DNA of 64,000 bases from Pseudomonas yamanorum. GTDB taxonomy: Bacteria; Pseudomonadota; Gammaproteobacteria; Pseudomonadales; Pseudomonadaceae. The stretch is from contig NZ_JACARE010000038.1 in the NCBI RefSeq assembly GCF_013386765.1, positions 146,750 to 210,749 on the forward strand. Reading direction: 5' to 3'. Below are positions 53,703-63,267 of the stretch, piece after piece. A model generated the notes under the pieces. It was not told the origin of the DNA. It ran no database searches and saw only the letters and a program-made list of their open reading frames with translations. The position numbers and the translations under genes are program-made. Every line of letters begins with the position of its first letter. Position 1 is the first letter of the stretch.

Positions 53703-54191
53703 TTGCAGCCGTCCAACACCGTCGAAGTCCTGTACCACGACCATCACCACTGGCTCACCGGCTGGTTGCGACGCAAACTCGGCTGCCCGGAAAGCGCCGC
53801 CGACCTGGCTCAGGACACCTTCATCCGCGTGCTTACCGCACGGGAAACCCCGACGCTGATCGAACCCCGCGCCTTCCTCACCACCATTGCCAAGCGCGTG
53901 CTGTTCAACCATTACCGCCGCCAGGACCTGGAGCGCGCCTACCTCGACGCCCTGGCGCAAATGCCCGAGCACGTGGCGCCGTCGGAAGAAGAACGGGCAA
54001 TCATCCTGCAAACCCTGATGGAGCTGGACCAACTGCTGGATGGCTTGGCACCCATGGTTAAACGCGCGTTCCTGCTGTCCCAGCTCGACGGCCTGACCTA
54101 CGCGCAAATCGGCGCGGAACTGGGGATCTCCATCGCCACGGTCAAGCGTCACCTGAACAAAGCGGCCATGCGCTGCTACTTCGCCTTATGA
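53703..54191 (+). CDS. fecI: ECF sigma factor FecI
   Basis: A 162-residue sigma factor of the ferric citrate system: YHDHHHWLTGWLRRKLGCPESAADLAQDTFIRVL (region 2) and LAPMVKRAFLLSQLDGLTYAQIGAELGISIATVKRHL (region 4). The TTG at 53703 has GGAG 8 bases upstream; a GTG at 53694 in frame directly abuts that site and is less likely. The last bases overlap fecR. It should direct RNA polymerase to the fecA promoter. Confidence 0.92.
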   Translation: MQPSNTVEVLYHDHHHWLTGWLRRKLGCPESAADLAQDTFIRVLTARETPTLIEPRAFLTTIAKRVLFNHYRRQDLERAYLDALAQMPEHVAPSEEERAIILQTLMELDQLLDGLAPMVKRAFLLSQLDGLTYAQIGAELGISIATVKRHLNKAAMRCYFAL

Positions 54192-55129
54192 ACTTCTCTA
54201 CCCACGTCGCCGAACAAGCAGTGCACTGGCTGATGGAAATGCAGCAGGGCCCGCTCAACCCGCGCAAACAGGCGGCCTGGCAACAGTGGCTGGACGCCCA
54301 CAGCGAACATCAGCGGGCGTGGGAGCAAATCCAGCGGGTGAACCAGCGGTTGCGCGGGATGCCCTCGCCGCTTGCCCACGCCGCGTTGAATGCACCGAAA
54401 TCCAGCAGCCGCCGCCAGGCCCTGAAGCTGTTGCTGATCCTCGGCGCCGGCTCGGCAGCGGCCTGGGGCCTGCGCCAGCAACATATCCTGCCGCCGTTGA
54501 GCGCCGACTACCGCAGCCCCATCGGCCAGCGGCGCAAGTTCCAGCTGGCGGATGGCAGCCAGTTGCAGCTCAACACCGGCAGCGCCGTGGATGTGCACTT
54601 TGATGGCCAGCAACGCTTGATCCGCCTGCTCGAAGGCGAAATCCTGCTGACCGCCAAACCCGGCAACACCCCGCTGCGGGTCATCACCACCCAGGGCCTG
54701 CTCAGCGCCCAGGCGGCGCGGCTGAACGTGCGGCAGTTCAACGATCACACGCAGTTGGCGGTGTTTGACGGGCACGTCGACGTGATGCCCAACACCTATA
54801 GCGGTTTGCCGCTGTCCATCGACAAAGCCCATCAGGTCAATTTCACCCGCAAAGGCTGGGACACCGCGCGCCCCACGGATGCCGGCAGCGGTGCGTGGGC
54901 CGACGGGATGCTGGTGGCGGCCCACATGCGCCTGGAAGATTTCCTCGCCGAACTGAGCCGTTATCGCCGTGGCCAGCTCAACTGCGACCCGCAAGTCGCC
55001 AACCTGCTGATCTCCGGCAGCTACCCGCTGGACGACAGCGAACGAATCCTGGACATGCTGCCAGTCAGCCTGCCGGTCAAGGTCCGGCGGTTTACCCGCT
55101 ACTGGGTGACCGTCGAAGCCCGTGCCTGA
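54188..55129 (+). CDS. fecR: FecR transmembrane sigma regulator
   Basis: A 313-residue regulator. N-terminal cytosolic region AVHWLMEMQQGPLNPRKQAAWQQWLDAHSEHQRAWEQIQRVNQRL, then one membrane helix preceded by an arginine pair (SSRRQALKLLLILGAGSAAAWGL), then the periplasmic FecR domain (YRSPIGQRRKFQLADGSQLQLNTGSAVDV). It relays the ferric citrate signal from FecA to FecI. Overlaps fecI by 4 bases. Confidence 0.92.
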   Translation: MNFSTHVAEQAVHWLMEMQQGPLNPRKQAAWQQWLDAHSEHQRAWEQIQRVNQRLRGMPSPLAHAALNAPKSSSRRQALKLLLILGAGSAAAWGLRQQHILPPLSADYRSPIGQRRKFQLADGSQLQLNTGSAVDVHFDGQQRLIRLLEGEILLTAKPGNTPLRVITTQGLLSAQAARLNVRQFNDHTQLAVFDGHVDVMPNTYSGLPLSIDKAHQVNFTRKGWDTARPTDAGSGAWADGMLVAAHMRLEDFLAELSRYRRGQLNCDPQVANLLISGSYPLDDSERILDMLPVSLPVKVRRFTRYWVTVEARA

Positions 55130-55174
55130 ATTATTTTCAGAAACCGTGAGCCGTTTTCCACCCCTCGCGTGACA

Positions 55175-55207
55175 GAGAAGGAAAGCCCCCCTTGATCCTT
55201 CCTTCTC
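55175..55207 (+). promoter_or_regulatory. 9-bp perfect inverted repeat between fecR and fecA
   Basis: GAGAAGGAA (55175-55183) and TTCCTTCTC (55199-55207) can form a hairpin with a 15-base loop, ending 13 bases before the fecA start. No T run follows, so it is more likely an mRNA stability or processing element, or an operator, than a terminator. Confidence 0.45.
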
Positions 55208-55220
55208 AGGACCGCACTTC

Positions 55221-57566
55221 ATGCCCCAGCAACCGACTCGCCTGACGCCCCTCGCCCGCACCCTGCGCCACTTGTTGCTGGGGGCCAGCCTCAGTTTCAG
55301 CGCCGTGCCTTACGTGCTGGCAGCTGATGCCAAGCCCTACCGCATCGCCCCCACGTCACTGGAAGCCGCGTTGAATCAATTTGGCCGTGAAGCCGGCGTG
55401 CTGATTTCGTTTGGCTCGGACGTGACCGCAGGCCAGCAAAGCCATGGCCTGTCGGGCAACTACACCACCGAGGAAGGCTTGAACACCTTGCTCAAAGGTA
55501 CCGGCCTGCAAGCCCGCGCCGAGGGCGACAATGCCTTCAGCCTGCAACCGGCCAATGCCCCGGCCACCCTTGAGCTGGGCACCTCCAACGTCGTGGGCGA
55601 CTGGCTGGGGGATGCGGCGCAAACCAACGTCTTCGAACACCCCGGCGCCCGGGACGTGATCCGCCGCGAGGAATTCGAACGCCAGGGCGCGACACAGGCC
55701 CGCGACGTGCTCAACCGCATTCCCGGGGTCAACGCTCCGGAAAACAACGGCACCGGCAGCCACGACATGGCGCTGAACTTCGGCATTCGCGGGCTCAATC
55801 CCCGCCTGGCCTCGCGCTCCACGGTGTTGATGGACGGCATCCCGGTGCCGTTCGCCCCGTATGGCCAGCCGCAGTTGTCGTTCGCGCCCATCAGCATGGG
55901 CAACATGGACGCGGTGGACGTGGTGCGCGGCGGCGGCGCCGTACGTTATGGCCCGCAGAACGTTGGCGGCATCGTCAACTTCGTCACCCGCGCGATTCCT
56001 GATGCGCCGACGGTGAAAGGCGGCCTGCAGACCGAAACCAGCCCGTCTTCCAGCCACGATGGCTTCAAGACCACCGGCAACCTGCTGGCCGGCGGCACGG
56101 CAGACAACGGCCTGGGCGGCGCGATCCTGTATTCCGGCACCCGTGGCGGCGACTGGCGCGAAAACAGCGACACCCGCATCGACGACCTGATCCTCAAGGG
56201 CAAATACCAGCTGGACGACGCCAACAGCTTCAACGCCATGGCGCAGTACTACGAAGGCAAGGCCGATATGCCCGGAGGCTTGAGTACCGCGGCCTACAAG
56301 GCCGACCCGTATCAGTCCACCCGCCCCTACGACCAGTTCTGGGGCCGCCGCACGATGTTCAACGCGGGCTATCGCTACCAGGAAGATCGCCGGGAATTCA
56401 CGGTCAACAGCTTCTTCACCACCACCCTGCGCAGTGGTTACCTGGACCAAGGCAACTTCCTTTCCCTGTCGCCCCGCGAGTATTGGGTGCGCGGCCTCGA
56501 AACCCGCTTTGCCCAAGGCTTCGACCTCGGCCCCACCAGCCACGAAGTGGGCGTGGGCTACCGCTACATCAACGAAGCCGGCCACGAACTGCGCTACCGC
56601 ACGCCGATTGCCGCCAACCAGCAATTGCCCACCACCGACAGCCGCAACGACCGCGACACCCGTGGCAGTACCGAAGCCAATGCGTTTTTCGTCGACGACC
56701 GGATTGATATCGGCAAGTGGACCATCACCCCGGGCATCCGCTACGAGATGATCGAATCCCAGCAGACCAACAACCTGAGCAACGTCAAATACAAGGGCGA
56801 CTACAACACCGCGCTGCCGGCGTTGAACGTGCTCTACCACCTGACCGATGACTGGAACCTCTACGCCAACACCGAAGGTTCGTTCGGCAGCGTGCAGTAC
56901 AGCCAGATGCCCAACCGCGTGACCAGCGGCGAAGTGAAGCCGGAAAAGGCCCGTACCTGGGAACTCGGCACACGCTATGACAATGGCACCTTGCGGGCCG
57001 AGATCGGCGCGTTCCTGATCAACTTCGACAACCAGTACGACAGCAACCAGACCAACGACACCGTGATCGCCCGGGGCGAAACCCGTCACCAGGGCATCGA
57101 GTCCAGCATCAACTATGCCCTCGACGGCTTGAGCCCCGCGCTCGCCGGTTTTGATGTGTACGCGACCTACGCCTACGTCGACGCCACCATCCGCGAAGAC
57201 GGCCCGAACAAAGGCAACCGCGTGCCCTTCTCTTCCAAGCACAAAGGCACCCTCGGCGTGGGTTACACCGAAGGACGCTGGAAGTTGAATGTGGACAGCA
57301 GCTACCAGAGCAGCCAGTTCGCCGACAACGCCAACACTGAAGCGCAAAGTGCCGACGGCAGCACCGGACGCATCCCTGGCTACATGTTGTTCAGCAGCCG
57401 CGCGGCGTACGACTTTGGCCCGCAGCTGTCGGATTTGAACGTGGCAGTGGGTGTGAAAAATATCTTCAACAAGCAGTACTACACCCGCTCGTTTGACGAT
57501 AACAACAAGGGCAAATACGTCGGTGAGCCGCGCACGCTGTATGTGCAGACGTCCATCGCGTTCTGA
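55221..57566 (+). CDS. fecA: Ferric citrate TonB-dependent receptor FecA
   Basis: A 781-residue transducer receptor. After the signal peptide (ends near VLAAD), an STN signalling domain spans residues about 38-112 (YRIAPTSLEAALNQFGREAGVLISF). The plug has the FecA-specific stretch NNGTGSHDMALNFGIRGLNP and LMDGIPVPFAPYGQPQLSFAP. The 22-strand barrel ends in YVQTSIAF. These plug sequences are close to E. coli FecA, so ferric dicitrate is the expected ligand. It is preceded by fecI-fecR; its stop codon directly abuts the stop of the convergent LysR gene. Confidence 0.95.
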   Translation: MPQQPTRLTPLARTLRHLLLGASLSFSAVPYVLAADAKPYRIAPTSLEAALNQFGREAGVLISFGSDVTAGQQSHGLSGNYTTEEGLNTLLKGTGLQARAEGDNAFSLQPANAPATLELGTSNVVGDWLGDAAQTNVFEHPGARDVIRREEFERQGATQARDVLNRIPGVNAPENNGTGSHDMALNFGIRGLNPRLASRSTVLMDGIPVPFAPYGQPQLSFAPISMGNMDAVDVVRGGGAVRYGPQNVGGIVNFVTRAIPDAPTVKGGLQTETSPSSSHDGFKTTGNLLAGGTADNGLGGAILYSGTRGGDWRENSDTRIDDLILKGKYQLDDANSFNAMAQYYEGKADMPGGLSTAAYKADPYQSTRPYDQFWGRRTMFNAGYRYQEDRREFTVNSFFTTTLRSGYLDQGNFLSLSPREYWVRGLETRFAQGFDLGPTSHEVGVGYRYINEAGHELRYRTPIAANQQLPTTDSRNDRDTRGSTEANAFFVDDRIDIGKWTITPGIRYEMIESQQTNNLSNVKYKGDYNTALPALNVLYHLTDDWNLYANTEGSFGSVQYSQMPNRVTSGEVKPEKARTWELGTRYDNGTLRAEIGAFLINFDNQYDSNQTNDTVIARGETRHQGIESSINYALDGLSPALAGFDVYATYAYVDATIREDGPNKGNRVPFSSKHKGTLGVGYTEGRWKLNVDSSYQSSQFADNANTEAQSADGSTGRIPGYMLFSSRAAYDFGPQLSDLNVAVGVKNIFNKQYYTRSFDDNNKGKYVGEPRTLYVQTSIAF

Positions 57567-58439
57567 TCAACTGCCCGCCAGGCACGACGGTGTGCCGGCC
57601 ACCAACGCATCGATGGCACACCGGGTCTTGGCCGGCATGTGCGTCGCCGTGGGCCAGATGACATGGATCGGCATCGGTTGCTCGCGGTGGCCCGGCAGCA
57701 CCGCCTGCAGTTGCCCGCGCAATACGTAGTGGGCGATCAGCCAACTGGGCAGCCAGGCCAGGCCGACCCCGGCGATGGCGGCATCGGCCACGGCCTGCAG
57801 GTCATCCAGGATCAACGGCGAGGCCACCCGCTCCCGGTGCGAGGCATTGCTGCGGTAGGCAATGCCCCGATGCACGGCGAGGTCCTCGATGGATTCGATT
57901 CGGGGTGTGCGCTGCAAGTACGCGGGTGACGCGGCCAGGGCAATCGCCTGTTCGCCGAGGCGACGTGCGCTCAAGCGGTCGGTGTCGGGCAACGCGCCGA
58001 TGCGTACTGCTAGATCGAAGCCTTCCTGGGCCAGGTCGATCAGACGGTCGGAGAAGGAAATCTCGATCTCCAACTGCGGAAAACGGTCCATCAGCGCCCA
58101 CAACGCCGGCGCCGCATAGTGGTGGCCGAACGCCAATGGCAAGCTCGCCCGCAACCGTCCCCGTGGCTGCTGGCGGCCGCTTTCCAGCACGGATTCGGCG
58201 GCTTCCAACTCCGCCAGCGCACGCAGGCAATGCTCGTAATAGGCTTGCCCATCCTCGGTTAAACGCTGGCGCCGGGTGGAACGTTGCAACAGGGACGTAC
58301 CCAGTCGCGCCTCCAGCCGCGCCAGGCCCTTGCCCACCGCCGAGCGCGTGAGGTTCAGCCGTTCGGCCGCCTCGGTCAGATTGCCGCTCTCGACGATCTG
58401 CAAAAACAGTTCAACACCATCAAAGCGCGGGGTAGCCAT
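57567..58439 (-). CDS. LysR-family regulator of the adjacent DHA2 efflux gene
   Basis: A 290-residue regulator with the LysR HTH (LFLQIVESGNLTEAAERLNLTRSAVGKGLARLEARLG) and the effector domain typical of the CrgA/AaeR-like group (GRLRASLPLAFGHHYAAPALWALMDRFPQLEIEISFSDRLIDLAQEGFDLAVRIG). Divergent from the MFS efflux gene with a 104-base gap, the classic LysR-target arrangement. The inducer is unknown. Confidence 0.9.
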   Translation of the reverse strand: MATPRFDGVELFLQIVESGNLTEAAERLNLTRSAVGKGLARLEARLGTSLLQRSTRRQRLTEDGQAYYEHCLRALAELEAAESVLESGRQQPRGRLRASLPLAFGHHYAAPALWALMDRFPQLEIEISFSDRLIDLAQEGFDLAVRIGALPDTDRLSARRLGEQAIALAASPAYLQRTPRIESIEDLAVHRGIAYRSNASHRERVASPLILDDLQAVADAAIAGVGLAWLPSWLIAHYVLRGQLQAVLPGHREQPMPIHVIWPTATHMPAKTRCAIDALVAGTPSCLAGS

Positions 58440-58543
58440 GGTCGTTTGTCGCCCTTTATTCCCTTATCACAGGAAGAAGTATCGCCAATAAAGAATTCTA
58501 TTCCCGCAAAAATGACACCTTCCCCCATCGAAAGGAAGAGGCC

Positions 58544-60052
58544 ATGCCACCCGACGCCGTTGTAACCGCCATAACCCCGTCACGCACCGCCAGGGACGGC
58601 CTCGCGCTCACCGCCGTGTGCCTGGTGGCGCTGATGTTCGGGCTGGAGATTTCCAGCGTGCCGGTCATCCTGCCCACCCTTGAACAGCAATTGGGCACCG
58701 GCTTCCAGGACGCCCAATGGATCATGAACGCCTACACCCTGGCCTGCACCAGCGTGCTGATGGCGGCAGGCACATTGGCCGATCGCTTTGGTCGGCGGCG
58801 CGTGCTGGTGCTGTGCCTGTGGGTATTCGGGCTGGCGTCGCTGGCCTGCGGGCTGGCCAACGACGCCTCCACGCTGATTGCGGCGCGTTTTGTCCAGGGC
58901 GTGGGTGCCGGGGCGATGATGATCTGCCAGTTCGCGATCCTGTCGCACCAGTTCCGCGAACCGGCGGCACGGGCGCGGGCCTTTGCAGTGTGGGGCGTGA
59001 TCGCCGGTGTGGGCCTGGGTTTCGGGCCGATGGTGGGTGCGTTGATCCTGGCCGTTGCGGATTGGCGCTGGGTGTTCCTGGTGCATGTGCCGCTCACCTT
59101 GGTCACCCTGGCCTTGCTGCGCATCAGCGTGCAGGAGTCCCGCGACCCGGCGGCCCATCGCCTCGACATCACCGGCATGGCCACCCTGACCCTGGCGGTG
59201 TTTGCCCTGGTCTATTTCATCACCCAGGGCACCGCGAGCGGCTTTGCCACACCGGCCATGCTCGGCTGGGCCGGACTGTCGGTGGCGGGCTTGCTGTTGT
59301 TCGTGGTGATTGAGCGGCGCAGCCCGCACCCGATGTTCGATTTCTCGGTGTTTCGCATCCCGCGCTTCAACGGCGCGCTGATGGGCTCGATCGGCATGAA
59401 CTTCAGCTTCTGGCCCTTCATGATCTACCTGCCGCTGTATTTCCAGGCCGGCCTGGGTTACGACACGATGCTCACCGGCCTCGCTCTACTCGCCTACACA
59501 CTGCCCACGTTGATAGTGCCGCCGCTGGCCGAACGCCTGGCCCTGCGTTACGGCGCCGAACGCATCATCCCGTTGGGCCTGGGCCTGATGGGCGTGGGGT
59601 TTGTGGCCATGGCCGTGATCAACCACGGCGCCCAGCCCAGCGTGGTATTGATCCTGATCGCCTGTGGGATGGCCGGCAGCGGCTTGGCATTGACCAACTC
59701 GCCCACCACCAACACCACCACCGGCTCGGTGTCGCCGGACCGCGCGGGCATGGCCTCGGGTATCGACTTCAGCGCACGGCTGATCACCCTGGCGCTCAAT
59801 ATCGCGTTGATGGGATTGGTGTTGATCCTCGGGATCGCTCATTACCTGGCTGGCGTATTGCCCGACACGGCACCGTTGGCCGCCCTCAGCCAGGACATCG
59901 CTGCCGGCAAGCTGGAGGTGTTGGCGCAAGGCCCGATGATCGCCCAGGCCGCGCTGCGCAACGGCGCCGGTTGGGCCATGGTGTACGCCGGTTTGGGCGC
60001 GTGCGCACTGGCGGTCTTGAGCCGCAGCTTTTTCCGGCACAGCCCGCGCTGA
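58544..60052 (+). CDS. DHA2-family (14-helix) MFS drug efflux transporter
   Basis: A 502-residue EmrB/QacA-type antiporter. It has motif A (GTLADRFGRRRVLVL), motif C-like GVGLGFGPMVGALI, and about 14 membrane segments. It exports hydrophobic or toxic compounds in exchange for protons; no EmrA-like fusion partner is adjacent. Probably controlled by the divergent LysR gene. Confidence 0.9.
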   Translation: MPPDAVVTAITPSRTARDGLALTAVCLVALMFGLEISSVPVILPTLEQQLGTGFQDAQWIMNAYTLACTSVLMAAGTLADRFGRRRVLVLCLWVFGLASLACGLANDASTLIAARFVQGVGAGAMMICQFAILSHQFREPAARARAFAVWGVIAGVGLGFGPMVGALILAVADWRWVFLVHVPLTLVTLALLRISVQESRDPAAHRLDITGMATLTLAVFALVYFITQGTASGFATPAMLGWAGLSVAGLLLFVVIERRSPHPMFDFSVFRIPRFNGALMGSIGMNFSFWPFMIYLPLYFQAGLGYDTMLTGLALLAYTLPTLIVPPLAERLALRYGAERIIPLGLGLMGVGFVAMAVINHGAQPSVVLILIACGMAGSGLALTNSPTTNTTTGSVSPDRAGMASGIDFSARLITLALNIALMGLVLILGIAHYLAGVLPDTAPLAALSQDIAAGKLEVLAQGPMIAQAALRNGAGWAMVYAGLGACALAVLSRSFFRHSPR

Positions 60053-60067
60053 CCTTTTGCGCATAAA

Positions 60068-60097
60068 AAAACGGGCCTGCATCTGCAGGCCCGTTTT
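60068..60097. terminator. Bidirectional terminator between the MFS and HPF genes
   Basis: AAAACGGGCCTGCA (60068-60081) pairs with TGCAGGCCCGTTTT (60084-60097) with a very tight loop. A and T runs lie on the two sides. Confidence 0.88.
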
Positions 60098-60123
60098 CAG
60101 TGGGGTTGAAAAAGTATCAGCTA

Positions 60124-60534
60124 TCAGCCGTTAAGCGCAGCCTGTTCGTTTTCCAAAAATTCCTCTTCAAGCTCGGCCTCGTCGGCCTTGGTATTGGGCA
60201 AGCTCTGACCCGCGGCGCGTGGTTTGCCGCGCAGTTTGCCGTACAGATGCTCCAGGGCATGCTCCAGCTTGGTGGCCGCACCATCGATCGCCTGTTCCAG
60301 CGTATCGGCTTTATGGAGGACCGAAATCGGTTGATGGCCTTTTGGCCGTGCTTCCAGTCGGCAACTCAGATCATGTGGACCGGGCTTGTCACCGTTCTCG
60401 TCCCGCAGGTAAACCTCGACGCGGGTCAGATCTTCTTCGTAACGTTCGAGCGTGCTCTCAATGGTGGTACGTACCCACTCCTCCAGTCGGATGCTGCTTT
60501 CAATATGGTTATCGCTATTGACTTGGATTTGCAT
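60124..60534 (-). CDS. HPF/RaiA-family ribosome-associated protein
   Basis: A 136-residue protein with the HPF/YfiA fold: MQIQVNSDNHIESSIRLEEWVRTTIESTLERYEEDLTRVEVYLRDENG and ADTLEQAIDGAATKLEHALEHLYGKLRG, then an acidic tail (KADEAELEEEFLENEQAAL). The family binds the small ribosomal subunit in starvation or stress and blocks or protects it. A good AGGGA site lies 6 bases before the start. This is distinct from the hpf gene of the rpoN operon, which would be elsewhere. Confidence 0.85.
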   Translation of the reverse strand: MQIQVNSDNHIESSIRLEEWVRTTIESTLERYEEDLTRVEVYLRDENGDKPGPHDLSCRLEARPKGHQPISVLHKADTLEQAIDGAATKLEHALEHLYGKLRGKPRAAGQSLPNTKADEAELEEEFLENEQAALNG

Positions 60535-60745
60535 AGTTTTCCCTTATTTCAGCTAGCTCGCGGAAGGCCATTCCTGCTTCACCGGATGGGTGAAAACCAT
60601 GACCTCCTGATTACACAATTGAGCAGACAGAGGAACATTTCAAGCCCTTTGCAAAGATAAATCCCACATTACAAATTAACCCTGACTACAACCAAAAACG
60701 CTGTTAGGGTGGGGAGTTGGTTACATCTTCTTACCGCCAACTTCC

Positions 60746-61693
60746 TTACAATTGCCCCTCTCCCAACGGGTGCAATCCGCGAAAAATCCCGGCTTCCTCC
60801 ACCAGCCAGTCATGCACCGCCCGCACGCCCGGATGGCTCAGCGCACCCGGCGCATACAGCAGCACGTAACGTTTGTGATTGGGCACTGCCAGGCCGAACG
60901 GCACGATCAAGGTGCCCCGCTCCAATTCATCATTGAGCAAGGTGCGCCGGGCAATCGCCACACCCATGCCGGCAATGGCCGCTTCGATGGTCAGGTGATT
61001 GCGGTTGAAGGTATGCCCGCGCCGCACGTCGGCAGCGTCGTAGCCGATGGCATTCAGGTAGAACTCCCACTCTGCGTACTCATAACTCCCACGCCAGGCG
61101 GTAATGTCGTGCAACAGCGGGAAATGCACCAGGTCGGCCGGGCCATGCAGCGGCGGTCGCCCGCGCAGCAGGCTTGGGGCGCACACCGGGAAAATCTGCT
61201 CGTCCAACAGGGCTGTGGATAACAAGCCGGGGTAACTGCCGTCGTTCAGGTCGATGGCCAGGTCAAAGTCGCCCTCGTGCAGGGCGATGCTGCTGTCTTC
61301 GGCGACCATGCGCAGTTGAATGTCCGGGAAGCGCTGCTGCAAACGCGGCAGGCGCGGGGTCAGCCATTTGCCGAGAAACGACGGAATCGAGCGCAGGCGC
61401 AACGTACCGCTGATCATCCCGGCGTCCAGGCGCTGCAACTCCGCATCGATGCTGCCATAGGCCTCGCCCACGGTGATCGCCAGGCGCTGGCCTTCTGCGC
61501 TCAGCTCAACCCCGCGTGCGCGCCGATGAAACAGCCGGAAGCCCAAACGCTCTTCCAATTGGCGAATTTGCTGGCTGACCGCGCCCGGGGTGATGTGCAG
61601 TTCTTCGGCGCAGCGGGTGAACGACAAATGCCGCGCGGCGCAGGAAAAAACGTGCAACCAGACGTAAGTCTGGCCATGAAGCGGGCGAGCCAT
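60746..61693 (-). CDS. LysR-family regulator (DsdC/GcvA-like) of serine catabolism
   Basis: A 315-residue regulator: HTH (LHVFSCAARHLSFTRCAEELHITPGAVSQQIRQLEERLGFRLF) and effector domain (LRLRSIPSFLGKWLTPRLPRLQQRFPDIQLRMV). Divergent from the L-serine dehydratase gene with a 137-base gap that contains TTTAG/CTAAA half-sites. By position it controls sdaA and the serine transporter. The effector may be serine; this is inferred. Confidence 0.88.
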   Translation of the reverse strand: MARPLHGQTYVWLHVFSCAARHLSFTRCAEELHITPGAVSQQIRQLEERLGFRLFHRRARGVELSAEGQRLAITVGEAYGSIDAELQRLDAGMISGTLRLRSIPSFLGKWLTPRLPRLQQRFPDIQLRMVAEDSSIALHEGDFDLAIDLNDGSYPGLLSTALLDEQIFPVCAPSLLRGRPPLHGPADLVHFPLLHDITAWRGSYEYAEWEFYLNAIGYDAADVRRGHTFNRNHLTIEAAIAGMGVAIARRTLLNDELERGTLIVPFGLAVPNHKRYVLLYAPGALSHPGVRAVHDWLVEEAGIFRGLHPLGEGQL

Positions 61694-61697
61694 AGGG

Positions 61698-61724
61698 TTT
61701 AGTCCTGCTAAAGGGTGTCTTAGG
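61698..61724. promoter_or_regulatory. LysR-type operator candidate between the regulator and sdaA
   Basis: TTTAG (61698-61702) and CTAAA (61708-61712) are inverted with 5 bases between. A further TTAGG follows at about 61720, giving alternating half-sites close to the LysR start, as in autoregulated LysR systems. Confidence 0.35.
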
Positions 61725-61830
61725 ATAATTCGTTGGTCAGTGCCGATCCAGAGGCTCAGTATCGCGCCAATTCCGCTTGTCCTACAAAAGATGGCAGCGA
61801 TTCGTACTCCATTGCTTGTAAGGGTTTAGC

Positions 61831-63207
61831 ATGGCTATCAGTGTTTTCGATCTATTCAAGGTAGGCATTGGCCCTTCCAGCTCCCATACCGTCGGCCCGA
61901 TGCGGGCGGCGGCGACCTTCGTCCAGGGGCTGACTGACCAACAATTACTCGACGAAACCCGTCGCGTCGAAGTGCGCTTGTACGGTTCGCTGTCCGCCAC
62001 CGGCGTCGGCCACGCCACCGACCGCGCCTGCGTCATGGGCCTGATGGGCGAATGGCCAGACAGCATCGACCCCACCAGCATCGGCCCACGTATCCAGCAA
62101 CTGCGCGAGTCCGGCCAATTGCTGCTCGCCGGCCGCAACTCGATTGCCTTCAACTGGCTACACGACCTCCTGCTGCTGGACGAAAGCCTGCCCTACCACC
62201 CCAACGCCATGTCCCTGCATGCCTACGGCGAAAATGGCCTGTTGAGCGAGCAGACGTACTACTCGGTGGGCGGCGGTTTCATCATCGAGGCGGCGGAAGC
62301 TGAATCCGGCATTGCGCCTACCAGCGAAGTGCAATTGCCTTACGACTTCTCCAGCGCCGTAGAACTGCTGGCCTTGTGCAACAAGCACGGCCTGCGGGTT
62401 TCCGAATTGATGATGGCCAACGAGCGGGCCTGGCGCAGCGATGCCGAGATCCGCAGCGGCCTGCTGCATATCTGGTCGGTGATGCGTGAATGCGTCGAAC
62501 AAGGCCTGCGCCACGAAGGCATCCTGCCCGGCGGCCTGGATGTGCCACGGCGCGCAGCGAAACTGCACCGCAGTCTGCTGGAAATCGGCAAACCCAACGT
62601 CATCACATCAACCTTGTCGGCCATGGAATGGGTCAACCTGTTCGCCCTCGCCGTCAACGAAGAAAACGCGGCCGGCGGGCGCATGGTCACCGCGCCCACC
62701 AATGGCGCGGCGGGGATCATCCCGGCGGTGTTGCACTACTACATGAAGTTCAACCCGGACGCGTCCGACGATGACGTGGTGAATTTCTTCCTGGCCGCCG
62801 CCGCCGTCGGCATCCTCTGCAAGAAAAACGCCTCGATCTCCGGCGCCGAAGTCGGCTGCCAGGGCGAAGTCGGTTCCGCCTGTGCCATGGCCGCTGCCGG
62901 CCTTGCCGACATACTCGGCGCGTCCCCGGAACAACTGGAAAACGCCGCCGAAATCGGCCTGGAACACAACCTCGGCCTGACCTGCGACCCGGTAGGCGGG
63001 CTGGTCCAGGTGCCGTGCATCGAGCGCAACGCCATCGCTGCGGTCAAGGCGATCAACGCCACGCAAATGGCCCTGCGCGGCGACGGCAAACACTTCATCT
63101 CCCTGGACCGGGTGATCCGCACCATGCGCGACACCGGCGCCGACATGCACGACAAATACAAAGAAACTTCACGGGGCGGCCTGGCGGTCAGCTGGGTGGA
63201 GTGCTGA
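61831..63207 (+). CDS. sdaA: L-serine ammonia-lyase (iron-sulfur serine dehydratase)
   Basis: A 458-residue enzyme converting L-serine to pyruvate and ammonia with a [4Fe-4S] cluster. The N-terminal beta domain starts AISVFDLFKVGIGPSSSHTVGPMRAA. The cluster region contains CKKNASISGAEVGCQGEVGSACAM near residue 330 and LTCDPVGGLVQVPCIERNA, with the conserved cysteines. Followed by a serine transporter gene after 60 bases, so uptake and breakdown are co-encoded. The symbol is the general family name; Pseudomonas genomes carry more than one copy. Confidence 0.94.
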   Translation: MAISVFDLFKVGIGPSSSHTVGPMRAAATFVQGLTDQQLLDETRRVEVRLYGSLSATGVGHATDRACVMGLMGEWPDSIDPTSIGPRIQQLRESGQLLLAGRNSIAFNWLHDLLLLDESLPYHPNAMSLHAYGENGLLSEQTYYSVGGGFIIEAAEAESGIAPTSEVQLPYDFSSAVELLALCNKHGLRVSELMMANERAWRSDAEIRSGLLHIWSVMRECVEQGLRHEGILPGGLDVPRRAAKLHRSLLEIGKPNVITSTLSAMEWVNLFALAVNEENAAGGRMVTAPTNGAAGIIPAVLHYYMKFNPDASDDDVVNFFLAAAAVGILCKKNASISGAEVGCQGEVGSACAMAAAGLADILGASPEQLENAAEIGLEHNLGLTCDPVGGLVQVPCIERNAIAAVKAINATQMALRGDGKHFISLDRVIRTMRDTGADMHDKYKETSRGGLAVSWVEC

Positions 63208-63267
63208 TCGGAGCACTCCTGCCGCCCCAACGTGAGCCCGCGCAAAAATAATAACGAGGCAATAACG

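Noticed and set aside
55181..55200. GGAAA ... TCCTT as a FecI -35/-10 promoter for fecA
   Set aside because: Only 11 bases separate the elements, too short for an ECF promoter; the same bases are explained by the 9-base inverted repeat.
55356..57347. 663-codon minus-strand frame opposite fecA
   Set aside because: Antisense shadow of fecA; no recognisable domain and atypical composition.
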